A DNA stretch of 64,000 bases from Rotaria macrura. Lineage: Eukaryota > Rotifera > Eurotatoria > Philodinida > Philodinidae. The translations under genes and the position numbers were made by a program. The notes beneath the pieces were generated by a model. It searched no databases and was not told the origin of the DNA. It worked only from the letters and a program-made list of their open reading frames with translations. Shown one piece after another: positions 38,715 through 51,469 of this stretch; the first letter of the stretch is position 1; every line of letters starts with the position of its first letter. The stretch lies in contig OENT01000207.1 of NCBI GenBank assembly GCA_900239685.1, positions 62,001 to 126,000 of the forward strand, in the 5' to 3' direction.

Positions 38715-40337
38715 ATGGATAACCATGCAATGTCTAATTCAGGTGAATTAGGGGATGGGTCAGCCGAAGAAAATAATTCGGGTCAACAGGCTCCATTAAA
38801 AACCAAAATTACTGCACGGCAAATTCGTACAGTTCTTGTTTCTTCAACAGGCTTCTTTATGGATGCTTATGATATATTTGTTATCAATTTGGCTGTACCC
38901 ATGCTCGGCTTTGTCTACTACATGGATCAAAACAATACGGTACCATCGGATATTCAAGGTGTTATCAAGGGTATCACAAATGTAGGTAATCTTATAGGAC
39001 AAATAGTATTTGGCCTTTTGGGAGATATCAAAGGTCGTAAAAGTATTTACGGCATTGAACTTTTAATTATTATCACAGCTACACTTGGTTCAGCCATGGC
39101 TGGATCAGCAGCAACAGGCGTGGGCGTTTTGGGATTTCTTGGATTTTGGCGTTTCTTATTGGGTATCGGTATTGGTGGTGATTATCCTATGTCAGCTACT
39201 GTCTCCAGTGAGTGGTCAACTGCTGGGCGACGTGGACAAATGCTCGCGTTGACATTTTCCATGCAAGGCTGGGGTCAATTCTTCGGTGCATTATTCGCTA
39301 TTATTCTCTTGGCTATTTTCAAAGGTGCCATCGAAGCTAATCAAGTCAATATCGACTATGTTTGGCGGATTCTGCTAGCTCTAGGGGTCATACCGGCTGT
39401 TTGTTCAATTTATTCTCGATTTCATCTACCGGAGTCAGCTCGCTATGCCGAACGAGTTCTTAAAGATGTTGAACTGACTGAAATTGGTAAAGCATATGCG
39501 ATGGGAATCAGTCGGAACGCATCCGTAGACTTGAATCCAGACGAACCTATCATCCAACCGAAAACTACTGCCGATGATCGACACCATTTTCGAGATTTTC
39601 GAATTTACTTTTCACGATGGCGCAATTTGAAAGTTCTCATTGGTACGTGCTCAACTTGGTTCTTACTTGATATTGCATTCTATGGTCTTTCACTAAATCA
39701 ATCAATTGTGATATCGGCTATTGGCTTCGCACCAGATACAAGTAAAACATCGCCTTGGGAAATACTTTGGAAACAAGCAATTGGCAATTTAATCATAACA
39801 TTACTCGGCTCTATTCCTGGTTATTATGTTACCGTATTTACTGTTGAACGTCTCGGTCGTAAGACTATTCAAATAATTGGTTTCACAATGGAGACTATTC
39901 TATTTGTCATTGTTGCTGCAGCATTTCATCCGCTGAAAGATCGATCAGTTGTTGCATTCGTTATCATCTTTGTCCTCATTCAATTTTTCTTTCAGTTTGG
40001 CGCCAATGCAACAACATTCATTATTCCAGCTGAAGTTTTCCCAACGCGATTTCGTGCTACAGCTCACGGTCTTTCAGCGGCATGTGGAAAGGCGGGCGCT
40101 ATACTTGCAGCATTTGCTTTCAATGTACTAGTTAATATGGGAGGCAAGAATGCATTTCTGCCACAGACACTCGGCATTTTTGCTGCTATTCAATTTGTCG
40201 GTCTTCTTGCCACTATATTTCTATTACCTGAATCAAAAGGTCTAGATTTGGATCATTTCGAAGACAATGAAGCAGAATGGCGTCCAGAAAATCAACAAAA
40301 TCAAAGCATTATCAATGAAGGCGAGACATACTTTTGA
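38715..40337 (+). CDS. PHO84/PHT1-type inorganic phosphate:H+ symporter (MFS)
   Basis: Intronless, 540 aa from ATG 38715, the first AUG of the frame. Twelve hydrophobic segments in two halves are separated by a long hydrophilic loop (~235-300). The family signature GGDYPMSATVSSE is at ~154-166. TM1 has MDAYDIFVIN. The MFS loop motif reads GDIKGRK. TM7 has DIAFYGLSLNQS with the Asp (~D319) that corresponds to the phosphate-coupling residue in the fungal PiPT structure. TM11 has FPTRFRATAHGLSAACGK. The protein should import phosphate with protons across the plasma membrane. This MFS family is typical of fungi, plants and protists. Animals usually use Na+-coupled carriers, so transfer from a fungus or protist is likely but unproven. 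It is more GC-rich than its surroundings. Length is normal and no defect is seen. Confidence 0.93.
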   Translation: MDNHAMSNSGELGDGSAEENNSGQQAPLKTKITARQIRTVLVSSTGFFMDAYDIFVINLAVPMLGFVYYMDQNNTVPSDIQGVIKGITNVGNLIGQIVFGLLGDIKGRKSIYGIELLIIITATLGSAMAGSAATGVGVLGFLGFWRFLLGIGIGGDYPMSATVSSEWSTAGRRGQMLALTFSMQGWGQFFGALFAIILLAIFKGAIEANQVNIDYVWRILLALGVIPAVCSIYSRFHLPESARYAERVLKDVELTEIGKAYAMGISRNASVDLNPDEPIIQPKTTADDRHHFRDFRIYFSRWRNLKVLIGTCSTWFLLDIAFYGLSLNQSIVISAIGFAPDTSKTSPWEILWKQAIGNLIITLLGSIPGYYVTVFTVERLGRKTIQIIGFTMETILFVIVAAAFHPLKDRSVVAFVIIFVLIQFFFQFGANATTFIIPAEVFPTRFRATAHGLSAACGKAGAILAAFAFNVLVNMGGKNAFLPQTLGIFAAIQFVGLLATIFLLPESKGLDLDHFEDNEAEWRPENQQNQSIINEGETYF

Positions 40338-43300
40338 TTATTTTGAACTAATTTGTATATTGAATCGCAGTGAGAAAAAAATTATTTATGCTTGTAAAAG
40401 TAAAAAAGAAAATTTCTAGGTAATTCTTGTTTTGATAGAAAGGTCAAGATATAGGGCATGATTTGTAGGGATAACATACGTACTACTTACCTTGTCTTTT
40501 TCTGATTTTTAAAAAGTTGTTCTAATTTTCCTCTTTTTGATTGAAAAATTTAATTTTGTCTTGATATTTCAAGATTTATCTCTGTTGGAGCTCTTGTACA
40601 TTGTTATGACGCTATTTATAGAATATTTTTTAAATAGAAAAAGTGATACTCAAAAGGTTTTTTCTATTTCAATTGCTCTCATTTTTTTTGTGATCAGTTT
40701 ACCATTCGATTATTTCGAATCAATAGATTTTTAAAAACAAACTATTTTCTTATTATTGATTATTACAAGTACTTCAGCGCTATTAATACCCCACTGTATT
40801 CTATCATGTGTGCATACACTAAGGCTTGTACTGTCTTTTTCTAACATATGAATTAACACATTGAATTTCTCTTCTCGCCTGCATTCTGCATCAGCAATTC
40901 GTTTTTCATTGACATCATCAGAATTCATTCATTTACATTGTTCGATGTCTTTTAAAAAGTTGAAATAAACTTGTTGGAGAAAGTGCATGTGAACAAATTT
41001 GAATTGAAAATCTCCATAAGTTATCACAAGTAAACTCTTCTATGAATCGCCGACTTTTATTACTTTATTTTCTGCCATTCGAAAATGTCTATAATCAAGA
41101 GTTCTGTTATCAACTGTATATGTATAACGTGGCAGTTACATATAAGTGGAGAGTAGATGTGCTACAAGGAAATTGTTTGATTGTTGAAAATGTGGATATA
41201 TAAATTTGAAAATTATGAAACAAAGTTTTTATTTATTCATTTTATGACCTTTTTCCTGATAAAACTACAATTTTCCGTACAGAAAACCCAAAAGTTAGAG
41301 AGGTTCCCTTTCCAGCTCCTTACAACTGAGCAATAGAAAATACATGCAGAATTGATCAGTAGAGAGAGCGAACAGAAAGGAAAAAACGGTACTCGGACGT
41401 TTTATTCGAAGAAAGATTAAATAATAATTTCGATGAATTATTTATGATGTAGTTACTTTTGTGTAAATTTCATCCTCGTCAATTGTATCATAATTAGTCT
41501 TACAGTGTTCTGATTTTTTGGCAAAGAGCACTTTGACACCTGATGATTTTGACATGACTTTTATCGTTCTTTAAAACCTTAAAGAAATACATTCTGATAG
41601 AAAAAACAAGATCAAAACTATGCAATAATTATTCTTTTGCAATGTGCTTTGAAAATAATTCGAATCTTTGAAATGGCGAAAATTAAATAAAATTTTCTCA
41701 TGATTTACTACGTTTTCCAACTTGTTATTCTATTAAAAACTAATCTATCAAAAGTAAAGACAATATAGAAGTTTAATTGTCTTCCGTTTGTGCATCTACT
41801 TTTCTTTTTCAGTTTAATTATAGCATGTGGATGAGAACTTGAGCCTGATGTAGAGTACTCTCGGACAGTATGTTGTGCATCAACATACTTCTCACGACTC
41901 TATGACAGACTTTTCACTTCGCTAATTTTATGTTTAACCTTTGTTGTATGATGTATGATATCTTTCCACATAGTCAAATATCAACGATACTAAACGACTT
42001 ACAAAAAACAACATAAACTTCACTAACAAATAGGCGTCCGAGCCAATCAGTGAAAGAGGACTAGTAAAATTCACATCCGTGACTCCCTGTTGAATCTTGA
42101 GTCTGGAGAAAAATATATTTTAAGTCGTTGAGCAGGTGAGATCAAAAACGATTAGCGGCAACTAACTCTGATTTGCATGTGTACAACTTCACATATCCAA
42201 TTCAGTGATTTCAAAGAGCTCGTCGTTGGTACGCTGTTTTTCAATGGGCCATATTGATTTTGGCATGCAGTTTGAGGCTTTAGATAGACCGTTAGAGAAT
42301 TCAATTTTAGATCTCAAACTATGGCTCTTGACGTCAATAATGACATCTGAAACTTAGCGAAATTTGGTAACCTCTGTTGAACAACTTGAGTTATAGCTTG
42401 CATGCAATCCAATGATTCATTTGTAACACGAATGGTGTAGTTATGAGCGAAGAGAACAACCACCAGTAAACGTATGCCAACGGTACTTTTACATTTAGTT
42501 TGAATGTTCAGACCTGTCTACTGGTAAATGCTGGTAGACCGTAAAGCACACAAATATTAGAAATATTTTCTTAACATGATCTCAATCCACTTTCTGACTT
42601 TTTTCTCTATCCTACCGTCAAAAAGTCATCCATTTTCTTTATTATCAATAATAATTTCATTAAGAATTAACATTCTTCGTAGCTTATCGGCATAGATGGG
42701 ATCGCTCTAATTGTTTTTGTGCAAACAGGACCGCCCAGTACACTGTTTTGACTGGTCTATCGAATTACAAGCAACATATAAAATCGTTAAATGAAATCTC
42801 GCTGCACAGTGAACTGCTATGAGTCACCTTGATAGTATACCAAGAGATGGTACAAGGCTGCGTCTAGAACATTGCCCAAACCATCTGTCAAACCGATTGT
42901 GTTGTGGGATCAACAAGAATGAGGTTGAGTTCAGTTATTCTTTTTCGTATCGATAGAATCATATTGATACGGAAAGTAGAAAATTTCAAATGATGTAGAC
43001 CAGTTAGACTTGTTTAGATTAGCAAGCAAGTCAGTACAAAATTCAGTCTCTAGGGCAAAACCAAACCGGGTCGTAACTGTTATCGATTCCATTTATGAGA
43101 TAAAAAATTTTTATCTTTACTGGGAAAATGTCCATCTCGGCGCATGTCTAGTCGAGATATTACTAAAGAATGAATCAAGAAAAAACTCTCGATACTATAG
43201 GAAGTAAAAAACTGACGATATCGTTATTATACAATACTCATTTTCTTTATTTTTCTTTTTTATTGTGCATTAACATCTCATTGATAGTTTTCTGTGATAA

Positions 43301-44105
43301 ATTATTGCAAGAATGAACATTCGAAAATTTCGAAAACATGCAAAATATAATTAGAAGAACAATGAACACAATGGCAGCATTTTTCTACAACTTTCTATAT
43401 ATTTCGTTTGCTTACTATATTTCTAATCATATTTTCGTACTTTAATCACTCGATTCGTCTACCCTACTATATTCATCAATACAAGTCTTATGTCTTTTCT
43501 GGATTCCAATAAAGTTAATCTACAAGGAATTCAGAATGATTTCATTCACAAAGTCAATAAAAAAACATCTACAAAATCAGACAAATATTGAGCTTGTAAA
43601 ATTAATAATTGCATTAATCGATTTATTGCTTTTCTATAATTAAATTTTATCAGCCGGATATCCGTGCTTCTCGTTGATGATTATAACTAAAATTAGTATG
43701 CACCTTTCTGATTACTTTGATCGCATCTTTTTCTCTCGACTATTTATATAATAATCTGATCAACACTTCCAACTAAAAGTAAGAAGGACGAATGAAAAAG
43801 GAAACTCAGTCCGATTTATGGCTCACGCATGATTAAGAGTAAATAATAGCATCAATCATGATGTTTTAATCGGTTTTTTCAGAAGCGCCATATAGTTTAT
43901 TTCTGTTGTGAAAAGTCTCGTCTGCTCCCAAAATTAAATTGCTGCCATTTGAATATTTAATTTATACAAAACACATTCATCTCTACGGTCTATAGCTGTT
44001 TATGATTATCCTGTAGCGTATGGTGTAGCGGCTGTTGGATCGCTTTTTACTCGTCAACTGGAACGCGAAGTCAATGAAAAGACGAAAAAAATTATCGCTG
44101 GAGAA
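40338..44105. other. Intergenic; probable upstream exon of the HSP40-like gene near its end
   Basis: No independent gene. In the last 150 bp the frame of the next gene stays open upstream of ATG 44106, with protein-like sequence (SLFTRQLEREVNEKTKK). Acceptor-like sites end at 43995 and 44016, so coding sequence probably starts before 44106. Confidence 0.45.
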
Positions 44106-45330
44106 ATGGATTTTGAAAAAGCAAGTCAAAAAATATCTGAAAATGTTCCGTATTATCTCCCCTTAGTTACTGTGAAAAGTATTTGTGATATCCTTCTTAC
44201 TTCATTGATCGGGCGAAATCTTTATTATCTCTTCAAAAAATTGTGGTCAATACTGAAGCCATTATTCACATCGGATTTGGAAACATTCAAACGTGGGCTT
44301 CAAAAATGTGGCGACTGTATAAAAGAAACTGTCCGAACGCTGGCTAAGAGTTTCACATCATTTCATGTCATTCAGGATAAAATGTGCTCGACATCTTCGC
44401 TGTCCAAAGTACTCATAGGTCTCTCCCTTATTATTACTCAAGTGTGCGGAAATGGATTGTGCAGCTTCATCAAATTTGAGTTGACTAAATATTATCTTGA
44501 AATAATGGGTCTTATACGAGCACTGTGTGAAAAGTTTAATATTGGTTTCTCCGAGTTTATGGCACAGTACCACGCAAAATTGAAGTGAGTACTGATAATA
44601 ATAATTTTTTTATAATTTCAATTTTTCACCTTGGTTGTGTAGTGATGATGCTCATAGTAATGTAAATGCAAAAGACGAACCAGAGAGATTTATTTATGAA
44701 ATTTCACTTGAACAACTTCTTCATGGTACCGAACGACAAGTTCGAATCACACGTGAAATTCGAGAAATCGATAAGCCAATCAGAACTGAAAGTGAAACTT
44801 ATACTGTCATAATTCCTCTTGGCTGCAAGGAAGAACATGAAATTTGTTTGTCCGAAGTTGGTGATCGAGATCCAATCAATATTCCGGCTGATACTTTCAT
44901 TATTATTCGATCGGAACCTCATCCTTTATATACACGCCATGGTGCCGACTTGATTTATATAAAAACAATAAACTATCGCGATGTGAGTAGCAGATCTAAT
45001 TATTGCTGAATGTTTTATTCGTCTCCTATCTAGTCTCGTAGTGGTAACCAAGTGGAAATCCCTCTACTGAACGGAAAAAAAGCAACAGTCAACCCAGGTG
45101 GAGTAATCAATCTCGATAAAGAATTAGTTATTGCTGGTGAAGGATTACCAAATCCAGATGATAAGAATACACGAGGTCGACTTCTTGTTCGTTTCAATAT
45201 TCAAGCACCAAAAAACCAAGTTCACTGCAATGCTGTAATAATAACAGACACAACTAGAGAAAGTCTGCTGGATCAATTTACTAGTGCGCACATAGTTGTT
45301 CTTGACTCATCAAAAAAGAAAGAGTGGTGA
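44106..45330 (+). CDS. HSP40 (DnaJ class B) C-terminal domain protein, no J domain seen
   Basis: Exons 44106-44584, 44643-44982 and 45034-45330 (introns 58 and 51 bp) give 371 aa in phase. The first exon encodes ~160 mainly helical, partly hydrophobic residues of unknown family. Exon 2 onwards matches the two beta-sandwich peptide-binding domains of DNAJB-type co-chaperones: YEISLEQLLHGTERQVRITR (CTD I), then SEVGDRDP..IPADTFIII, the strong PHPLYTRHGADLIY block, VEIPLLNGKKATVNPGG (CTD II), and GEGLPNP..RGRLLVRF. These domains hold unfolded clients and dimerise. The N-terminal J domain that stimulates HSP70 (HPD motif) is absent from the exons found. The reading frame is open upstream, so the true N terminus is unknown and a J domain in a remote exon is not excluded. 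Confidence 0.8.
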
Positions 45331-46390
45331 ACGAATTTCACAATTGACATTATTTTTAATTTTGTCCTCTTGTTTCTCTCCGCTATCCAAGATTTTGATT
45401 TCAGAAACATTTAAATTTATTTTTATTTTTTCTCTCTACACTTCTTGATTTCATTTAAGAATAACTTTCATGGTTGAAAAAGAAACATTGAAGAGAAATG
45501 ACTGTTGTTACGATCTTTAAAAGATGTATCCTTACGATTACATTAGCACAGTAGTAATGATGGATCTTCTGCCAAGAAAATTTTTCAATGCTTAGGGTAA
45601 GTGTGATAATTCTACAAGTACAAAATAAACCATAAGACGATGGATTTTGTATAGCTTGTGTGCGGTGATTTTTATCCATGTGGGTGTAAAAGAAAAGTAC
45701 ACGAAGACCAAAAGGGATGCTGAAGCCCGCATCTTCTGAAAGAATATCGAACTCTGATTTCGTGTGACTGCTTTCTACTGTTTTGAAGCAAAGCATCGTG
45801 TCTCGGAAGGACTCATTCTTGTAGTTTCTCTAACAAAATGAAAACCGACGCCAAGCGCTTCAGGAAAAGTTTTCACATACTCTATTTCTTTTCCTGTGTA
45901 TTCTTTCATCATTGTTAACCTCTCTAGGTTCAAATTTGAAAGATCGATAGATTGGGCCTGTTCTCAATCATATAGCAGTTGCGATCGGTGTTGTAGAAAC
46001 TGCGTAGGGAATATGCCTCTTTTTTGTCTTGTTATTATTTTCGATTGTCACCCCAGTGGAGTAAGACCAACGAATAAGAATTTTTAAAGAGAAAATCATA
46101 TTGACGAATTCTACACTAGAGTGATTGTAAATTTCGAATTAAAACCCTTACTCATTCAACAACGACTGTAAACACTGCTGGTTTGCGTTGGTGTACATGG
46201 AAGCCAACGTCATCGTGACATGGCAGAACAGAAAGAAAATGAAACGTATGAGTCACTGTGCTAGATAGAAGATGATGGAGCAGGAAAAAAAACAGGATGA
46301 AGAAGTGTTGGGTACTAGTATAAAAGCTCTCAGTACACTGCATTTGTTACACATTCTTTTTTCTCTTCGTAAATAACAAAACCAAGAACG
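45331..46390. other. Intergenic; 3' flank and promoter region
   Basis: No gene seen. The last ~70 bp before 46391 contain a TATAAAA box (about 46320), suitably placed for transcription of the oxidoreductase gene, with a pyrimidine-rich leader after it. Confidence 0.4.
46320..46326 (+). promoter_or_regulatory. TATA-like box upstream of the ToxD-like gene
   Basis: TATAAAA about 70 bp before the ATG at 46391. Its position would leave a short 5' UTR. Inferred from sequence and spacing only. Confidence 0.35.
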
Positions 46391-48188
46391 ATGCCTATTG
46401 CCTTAGTCGTACGCGAAAACAAACAGCTCATAGTTGAAGAACTCGAGGTAAATCATTGTCTGGATGCTAAAAATAACCACATGATGCTTTTTAACCTTCC
46501 ATTTAGCTACCTAATTATGGACCTAAAGATCTTTTGATTAAAGTGACACACGTTGCACAAAATCCAACCGATTGGAAACATGTTCATTTCGGATTTTCCA
46601 AGCCTGGTTCAATTGTCGGTTGTGATTTTGCTGGTGAAATCGTTGAAGTCGGTCAAGAAGCTGCAGGTTTGAACTAAATTATTCTCTTTTTTCGATTAAG
46701 TTTCGAATGATTATCTTAATTAATAGTTGTTGACTAAACTTGATTTAAATCCGAGAGGAGTCATTGATAAATATGTGTACAGATGTTGCAGTATGTAGAC
46801 AAATGTTTTCATCTGCGATTAAAGCGAAAATAGATCGTCGAAATATAGACTTATTTTCCAAATTTATAGAAGCGATGGCAAAGACTCAGTGATGGTATAT
46901 TTTTGGATCTGCAACAGACCTGATCCATAGACTATGATCAGGTCCTGTCGTGCTCCTACGTATTTTTCATTGAAACAAGAAAAGATATTTTTCTAGTTTT
47001 TGTCGATGCTATTAGCAAAACAGCATGATTAGCATAAAATAATACTGTCCATTCATTCAATAGGTGGCAATAAAATGAACAGAATAGAAGAATATAAATC
47101 GCAATAAAGTTATGCTTAATACGCTAGAAATTTATTAGAGTACCAAAATCAGGGAAAAAAATCATTACTTACGTTAGTTGAATAATAATTATCTGCTACT
47201 GAATGGAGTAATTCGATGGTCTAAATAAAACAAAAACTATGAGCATCGCTATAGACATTATTTTTGTAAAAGTTGAATAGATAGTCACAACAAATGTGAT
47301 AAGTTGTTTCTTTACTTCAATCTAATGGATCTATGCTTTATTCGTCTGTCAGGAAATTATAAAAAAGGTGACCGTGTTGCCGGTTGTGTTCATGGCGGCC
47401 TGGATGCTTCGTTTGGTATTCGAGGAGCTTTTTCGGAATACGTCGTTCAAGACGCATCACTCGTTTTCGGTTATCCTTCAACCATGTCTCCTGAATCAGT
47501 GGCTACAATTCCGCTAGCTAGTATCACAGCAGCTCTTGGCTTGTTTCATGAAATGAATTTACCTTTTCCACCTGCAAGATGTGGCCATCCCGTTCTCGTT
47601 TGGGGAGGTAGCACTAGTGTCGGTCAATACGCTATTCAACTGGCTAAAGCAGCTGGCTGCTTCGTTATCGCAACAGCATCACCCGCTCGTCATGCTTACT
47701 TAAAAGAACTTGGTGCTGATATTTGTTTCGATTATAAAGATTCAAATGTTGTCTCGCACATCCAAGATGCTTCCAAGAATAAGTTGGCCTACGCTATCGA
47801 TTGTATTTCGGAAAACGGATCAACTGCATTGGTGTGCGCATCTCTTACTGGTCTCAATGCGCAAGTGGTCACCGTTCTACCTGGTGTCTCAAGTCAAGTT
47901 CCATGTAACGTCACGGAACGCAGTGTTATGATGTATACAATTTTCGGACGTAAAATGCACGTGTTCGGTCAAGATCATGATGCTAAACCTGCTGATAAGG
48001 CATTCGCAGAAAAATTCTACTCACAACTCACCAATGTTTTACTACCACAAGGTCTTGTTAAGCCTAACAAAGTGACGAAAATCGCTGGTGGACTCAATGG
48101 AGTTCAAGAAGGATTTCAAAAAATGATGGCTAACAAAATAGCCGCCGAAAAACTCATCTATACAATGGCTGAGACAAACAAGTCATAG
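46391..48188 (+). CDS. Fungal ToxD-like medium-chain reductase (zinc-type ADH / enoyl reductase family)
   Basis: Exons 46391-46447, 46507-46666 and 47353-48188 (introns 59 and 686 bp) give 350 aa in phase, starting MPIALVVRENKQ. The N-terminal GroES-like domain has NPTDWKH, then VGCDFAGEIVEVG and KGDRVAGCVHGG. The Rossmann domain has LVWGGSTSVGQYAIQLAKAAG, followed by ASPARHAYLKELGAD and FDYKD. This pattern is that of the fungal ToxD / trans-enoyl reductase branch of MDR enzymes, which use NADPH to reduce activated double bonds or quinones. The Cys/His ligands of zinc-dependent alcohol dehydrogenases are not seen, so it is probably zinc-free. The substrate is unknown. The match to fungal sequences suggests transfer followed by intron gain. 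Confidence 0.88.
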
Positions 48189-48907
48189 ATACAACGATCA
48201 TTATTTTTTAGAAAGACTGTATACTCTTTTCAATATTGTAATTATGTTAAATCTATTTTGCATGCGTCTAGTCGACATTGAAATCAGATAGAAGATATTC
48301 TATGATTTTGAATAAAATCGCACTATTATTGTTTTTGTTCGTTTGTAGAAAAAACTTTATATTTCTGAGAAATTTACATTCAATTGAACGTGTTCTTACT
48401 GTTATATTATCTATTTAAAATCATTTCATGAAAATCTTATTTTATAAGAAAAGAAAATACCCATGAGAATACATGTGAATTTTCAAATAGCCAAATATTA
48501 CACTGTTACACAGAAAGAGATAGTTGACCATCAACTTATATTTTCGAATAAATTTATTTGTTTTATCGATGGGTCGTGTCATGATCAAACTTTCAAAATA
48601 AATTCATTTTTCTTTCGAGAAAGTTAATAGTTGTTGTTTTGCAAACTGAAATCTATTTTAAATCGACTAAAATCAAATAATATTTGGTTGACGAAAGAAG
48701 ATTGAGTCTTATATGTGTAACATAAAGAAAAATTTTGCATGATGTTTTCTTAATTGAAAGAGGTTTGCCACTTCGAAAATAATAGAGACCATTATTGTGG
48801 CATGACTTTGTGTACATTATGAACTTTTTATTATTCTCTCACAAGTCCCACGATAAAATACTTATTTGATAGCACATCAAGAGAAACCATACTATTAGAA
48901 AAATAAA
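48189..48907. other. 3' flank of the oxidoreductase gene
   Basis: AT-rich, with AATAAA-type signals (near 48310). No gene. Confidence 0.4.
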
Positions 48908-49468
48908 TGTGAAAACTTCGGACTTATGTCCGAGAGTTATGTGTACTTCAAAAAGTGAATGAGACAAATCAGTCATTCTAGAATGTGTGCACGGATGAAG
49001 TATCTTGGTAAACCTTTTTGGGAAACTCCAAAACTACTGATCATCTCAGACATGTCTAGGCCATTTTGTTTCTAGATGCAGTTTTTGTGCATTTGAGACC
49101 TTTTTGCAGCCAATGTTTTGTTAGAAAGCTGCGATTTGGTTCAAAACTAATATCAGACTCGGAATCAGCGTTAAAAACTGAGTCCATTTTTATACGTTGT
49201 GAACAATTCTGAGAAAAAAGTTTTTTTTGAAAAAATCCCTGTACCCCACGTCAGGGATTGTTTGGTGAAAAATGACAATTTTTCGATAGCTCAGCCAGTT
49301 CTTGCCGGATCCTTCTCGTCTTCAAACTTGACCGAGATATTTATCAGACAATTATGTGCACAAAATTTCAGCTCAATCGAATGTATTTGTAAAGAGTTAT
49401 CGTGAACGGCCGGCCGGCCGGGCACACTGACCGATTCTAGAGTGTACTCACTTTTTGAGTACACAAAA
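48908..49468 (+). mobile_element. Short non-autonomous repeat, copy 3 (561 bp, more diverged)
   Basis: Same start (TGTGAAAAC plus palindrome, here with one change), same internal order and the same terminal hairpin as the copies at 2215 and 6504, but with many scattered substitutions. It is therefore an older insertion, or one from another subfamily. It is also in + orientation. Confidence 0.75.
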
Positions 49469-50204
49469 GCATAACGTGCTGAGGAATTTCTATATTTTAA
49501 ATTTAGATTTTTGTGAAGATAAGGATTTGATTGTCTCTATCTGAAAGCAATATGCTGAAATGCAACAATAAAATGACAACTAGAGTCTGACTATGTTTCT
49601 ATAGATTGGAAACAAAAGCTGCGAAATATGCCTACGAAGTTTACAATTCGAAGAAAAATGTCTTCCCATTATCTATGAATATATTAATCGAAAATCTTAT
49701 CTATTCGTTGTTTTCGATGTTTCCGCCAATTTTGCATGCACATGGCATGTCGTGGCGAACTAAACCAATTTTTCCAGCTTAAAGAAATCTAGAGCAGCCA
49801 AACACGAATCGATAGATCTACATGCTTATTTTAGAACGCAGAAGCCTCTCATTTCATATTAGCACTCTTGCTAAAAAGACCGCAACGTATGCGCATGGAA
49901 TTCGGGTGCAGTCTTCATTATAGACTATCATTCGTTTTTAGAAACTAAACTGTTTAATAAAGTGCAAAGCATGTGTTAGGCGCTTCTAAAACTTTCAAAC
50001 TCGACAAATGGAAAAAGTATTCGACTATCTTATTGATACTTCGTGTAACTCTACACGTGTTACGTACGCATCAATGATAGTCTTTTTCCAACACATTTCA
50101 TCCAGCTGTCGCTTAGTATTCATATCAATGTGCATTCAATGTAATTTCGCAAAGCTTAGTAACAACAGAAAAGACAAAATTGAAGAAAAAGGAAGGTTTC
50201 AACT
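49469..50204. other. Intergenic; no gene
   Basis: No coding signal. An A5 run at 50186-50190 gives the T5 pol III terminator for the minus-strand tRNA gene next to it. Confidence 0.4.
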
Positions 50205-50276
50205 AGGGGACACCCGGGATTGAACCAGGGACCTCTCGATCTGCAGTCGAAAGCTCTACCACTGAGCTATATCCCC
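50205..50276 (-). tRNA. tRNA-Cys (GCA)
   Basis: 72 nt, intronless. The acceptor stem GGGGATA pairs with TGTCCCC (one G-U), and the discriminator is U, as cysteine tRNAs need. The D arm is GCTCAGTGGTAGAGC. The anticodon arm is TTCGA-CTGCAGA-TCGAG with anticodon GCA. The T arm contains GGTTCAATCC. The internal A box (TAGCTCAGTGG) and B box are good. A T5 terminator lies ~15 nt downstream. Confidence 0.96.
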
Positions 50277-51469
50277 ATGTTTGTTACCAGTAACTAGCCC
50301 ATTGAAATTCCAAACCATATAACCTGTTGACCTTGTCTGTTCATTTAATTATAAACGCCTGTGAAGCAAAAGACCAATCGCATATTGAAAGCTGTCATAT
50401 GCGTAGAGAACTATAAGATTTTACAAACGACAATGCAAAAACATACTTTTCGTTAAGAACACGTAAATTGGAAATAGTAACTTCAAGGGTGCTCATAAAT
50501 GTATTGTTTTATTATATGATGAATAAAACACATCCAAGCAAGCATACTGATCATAATGTTCACACATGAAGATCTAGAGACTGTCTATTTCATTGCATGG
50601 GCTGAAACTCATTCAGTTTTTGTATGGATAAAAATAAGGCAAATGAATATCCACAACCGCATCCGTACTCACGTTTCTTCAATATCATGCAGCACCATCT
50701 TTGAACAAACTGATGTGCTGTAGTTACTTCCTTGGATAATATTCATAAACGAAAGGTAGTACTGACAAATAGAAGCAAAATTGAAAAGCTCGTATTCAAC
50801 ACTTTCCAACTTCAACATGTGTTTCATTGATAAAATCTGTTTGCATGAGCAATCTTTCGAAGATTTATTAGTGAATCTTTTTTCCAACTTTGGATAGTTC
50901 TACCGAGAAAACTAAAAACTACACTTGTTCTTTGAAATGAAGAACAATAATTCATACATTGTTGCGTAATTATGTAAATCGTTTCTTTTTAATATTAAAG
51001 TGATGTCGGGTATTGAATATTCGATGGAATCAAAAAAACGATGACATCCATAGCCTCATTCATACACATTCGTCCACATCATCCTCATATTTGAAATACA
51101 GTTTGAATAACGATCGAAAATTATAACATTGATATGAAAACATTTTATTACCAAGCTTTAAGCAACGATCGATTAGCCGTTCTTTTTTCAATCTATAATG
51201 CATCTTGAAAGTTCATACGAATAAGATATGGTCATATGCTTGAGTACACTGCCATACCATGAATAGATGTCACGAAAAAGGGGTTGAATTTATCATGAAA
51301 TAAGCATTAATACGAACTGTTGTCATGTGATTATCAATTTGTAGAAGAAGTAGATGAGAAGATACGCTCACAAACTAATTATTTTTTATTTATTTTTATA
51401 TCAAACTAATTAATTGAACATATAAACAGTGAACAAACACAAACGGATACGTAGGAGATATTCGAGGAA
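50277..51469. other. Intergenic; no gene
   Basis: Only short unsupported frames, for example 50887-50669 on the minus strand. Confidence 0.4.
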
